Shown: piece after piece, positions 61,586-64,000 of the stretch
Layout of the letters: the number at the start of each line of letters is the position of its first letter
How positions within the stretch are numbered: the first letter of the stretch is position 1
Assembly: GCA_035235625.1 (NCBI GenBank)
Contig: CP141143.1
Coordinates: 7,298,501 to 7,362,500, forward strand
Direction: 5' to 3'
Length of the DNA: 64,000 bases
Source: Saururus chinensis
Lineage: Eukaryota; Streptophyta; Magnoliopsida; Piperales; Saururaceae
Notes under the pieces: generated by a model
Databases searched by the model: none
Seen by the model: the letters and a program-made list of their open reading frames with translations, nothing else
What the model was told of the DNA's origin: nothing
Made by a program: the position numbers and the translations under genes

Positions 61586-63045
61586 CACTACAATAAAAAA
61601 TACAATTAATAACGTAAAAATGACACTTGAAGTTATTAATGAAGCTTAAAAAGCATCGCCATTAAGTGTCAAAATAATTTTTCCGCAACTACTAACTTAA
61701 CGACGTATATGAAAAAATGTTGCTTAATAGCAACATATTTTTTTCGTCGCAAATAATTATTTTTTGATGTTTTATTTTTACATCTCAAATAGCATTTAGC
61801 GACATTTATTAAATATTGCTAATATCTTAATTTATAGTGACATATAGTATTTAACGTCACTAAAAGTTTAGTTTTTAGCAACATTTTTTCTGAAGTGTCA
61901 CTAACACCAAAGATTTTAGTAAATGTGTACAAGCGTCGCTAATAAATGTATAACTTTTTTTTTTCAAAAAATGCTCCTCCTATCCTCCTCTGGCCGACAG
62001 CAAGCAGGGGGGTGGAAGGGGAGGGGTCCCCTCCTCCAGCACCTAGGAGACTGGAGGATGGGTGCCAGACTCCAGTGGGAGGAGGAGGAGTCCATAACCC
62101 CTCCTCTGATAGGCAGTGGGGGAACCATGGGGTGGGGAGAAGGGTGCCAAAGAGATACAATGAGAGTCTAAATACACCCTCCATCTTTAAATAAGAAAAT
62201 GAAAGTCGTAAAGCATTTTGAATGGTTGACTATGTGCATAGATGTAGTCATGAACATCAATTTGCTCCACATCGATCTTTTGGACAGAATGGTCTTGTGC
62301 TTGGATTCACTTTGGAAAATTTTAACATTTCTCTTAACCCCAAATATGATAGGTGGCCGCATTAATAAATATTTTGAGGAAATTCCCAATGTTCTTATGA
62401 TGCTTGCTTAGATAAAGAATATGATCTAAGAAATTGTAGTTCTTATTGCAGTTATGGTCCAGCCTAAGTACTCTGAGAATGGATGTGAAAATTTGTTTAG
62501 ATGAAGTTGCATATAATATTTTTCGGAGTTAGGCCTGGACTTAGGTGTATTCCAAGAAAAGTATGCAAGTCTCGGCTATTCATGTAATTAGCCACATGCA
62601 TGTGAATTTCTCCACACATGTGGTTAGAAATTACCCAAATGCCTCTACCTCTTCTACTTCATCTCCACCAACCTATTAAACTAGCCATGTCTAACCTCTT
62701 CACCTCTTCAGTAGAAGGAAAAGGGGTCCAGTACCTGGAGCCCCTCCTCTCCCCTCCTCCGGCCAGTCGCGAAAGAGGGGAGGGGATAAACAATGCAGGT
62801 GAAATTATTCGTGAGGACACCTATTGTGATGCTTTATTAAAGTGTCGCAAATAGTTAATTAGTTGTGAAATTTAATAGTAAGCATCCCAACTAATTGACC
62901 ATTAACATAAGTTATTTGCAACATTTTCTAGTAAACATTGAAAATATATTATGTTATTTGTGACATTTATTATAAATGTCGTAAATATAGCATATTATTT
63001 TTTATGTTCATTATAAATGTTGTGAATAACCAAATTTTTTGTGTC
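61586..63045. mobile_element. CACTA-like non-autonomous element, most complete unit
   Basis: Starts CACTACAATAAAAAATAC. Subterminal motifs GTCGCAAATAATTA, TAGCGACATTTATTAAATA and GTCGCTAATAAATG are spread in both orientations. The interior is a GC-rich GGGAGGAGG block (61970-62130 and 62720-62790). The right end near 63040 (TTTTTTGTGTCATA) is a degenerate match to the inverted terminus. No transposase frame was seen. Confidence 0.55.
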
Positions 63046-64000
63046 ATATAATTATAAGATTACCTATGCACTGGAGGACCTCAAACCCTAGCCCTAAAGA
63101 ACATATGAAGGGTTGATAAATGCTGCAATATGCAGCACTACAACAAAAATACTTTTAGTGATGTAAAAACGTCATTAAAAGTTATTCCCGATGCTTAAAA
63201 AGTATCACCATATTTGTCAAAATAATTATGTCACAACTACTAATCTACAACGTATATGAAAAAATGTTACTAATAACTATTATTAGTGACATTTTTTTGT
63301 CGCAAATGATTATTTGCAACATTTTGTTTTTATGTAGCAAATAGCATTTATTGACATTTATTAAACGTCGCTAATATCATAATTAATTTATAGCAACATT
63401 TAGTTTTTAACATTGCTAAAACTTTAGTTGTTAGAGATGTTTTGTTTTTTCTAAAGTGTTGCAATACTAAAGATTTTAGTAAACGTATACAAGTGTCACT
63501 AATAAATATATAATATAAAAAGTGCCCCTCCTCTACTCTCCCAATAAAGGAGTAGGGGAGATGGGGGCGAGGGGCGCCAGAGTCCGGCAAGAAGAGGAGG
63601 AGAAATTTAGCGCCCAAGAGCCTCTCCTCCAACCACCAGCAGCGAAAAGTAGGGGGAGCTAGGGGGACAAACCGAGGGTGGGGCACCAAACTTTGGCAGG
63701 AGGAGGAGGATGAGTTCATAGCCCCTCCTCTCCTCCTCCTCCTCCTCCTCAAACAAGCAGTAGGCAAAGGGCAGGAACCAGGGGGCACTGTGCTCCCGCG
63801 AGAGGAGGAGGAGCAGTCCGGAGTCTAGAACCACTCCTCTCCTCCTCCTCCTCCTCCGGCCAACAATGGGGAGGGGGTTGCAAGTGGCAGCTTAGGAGAA
63901 GCCCCTTTTCTCTTCCTCTTGCTAGTAGCAAGGGAGCAAGGAGCAGGGGGTGGGGGTAGGGGTGGGAAATAAACGGTGCAGGTAAAATTATTCAAGGGGA

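Overview
The window is nuclear DNA of a flowering plant. Genes have short exons and GT-AG introns, code for plant-specific or organellar proteins, and sit in AT-rich DNA full of retroelement and MITE debris. The proteins read like a dicot or early-diverging angiosperm, but the species cannot be named from sequence alone. No bacterial, CRISPR, rRNA or tRNA features were seen.

Genic left third (1-28 kb). Four genes were rebuilt by following exon phase. (1) The 3' part of an MTV1-type ENTH/VHS trafficking adaptor (+, exons 790-2841). (2) A LETM1-like membrane protein (-, 14 coding exons, 6489-10895, start provisional). (3) COX19, the twin-CX9C copper chaperone for cytochrome oxidase assembly (-, 12382-18085). 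It is split by a 3.5 kb solo LTR in its first intron, and a second solo LTR lies about 180 bp upstream of its start. (4) A lysine-rich 236-residue plant protein of unknown function (+, 24446-27656).

Middle (28-42 kb). This is mostly non-coding, with a Tourist-like MITE, several very short Stowaway-like MITEs, two other foldback elements and a degenerate trinucleotide repeat. It holds one intronless gene, an AP2/ERF factor of the DREB A-4 type (+, 36667-37368).

Right part (42-64 kb). This is repeat territory: a 4.85 kb solo LTR (42324-47176), a broken Ty1/copia element on the minus strand (about 48.9-58.8 kb) interrupted by an LTR-type insertion that is itself interrupted by a 1.6 kb solo LTR, and a tandem array of a CACTA-like non-autonomous unit running off the right edge.

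The main theme is solo LTRs. Five are delimited to the base by matching 5-bp target duplications (GATAA, AAATG, GTAAC, CGTTC, TCTAT), and no full-length LTR element with both LTRs was recognised. This suggests frequent LTR-LTR recombination in this genome. The genes share no pathway, although COX19 and perhaps the LETM1-like protein both point to organelle membranes. No convincing new molecular system was found; the strongest observations are the COX19/solo-LTR arrangement, the nested fossil stack and the CACTA-like array.
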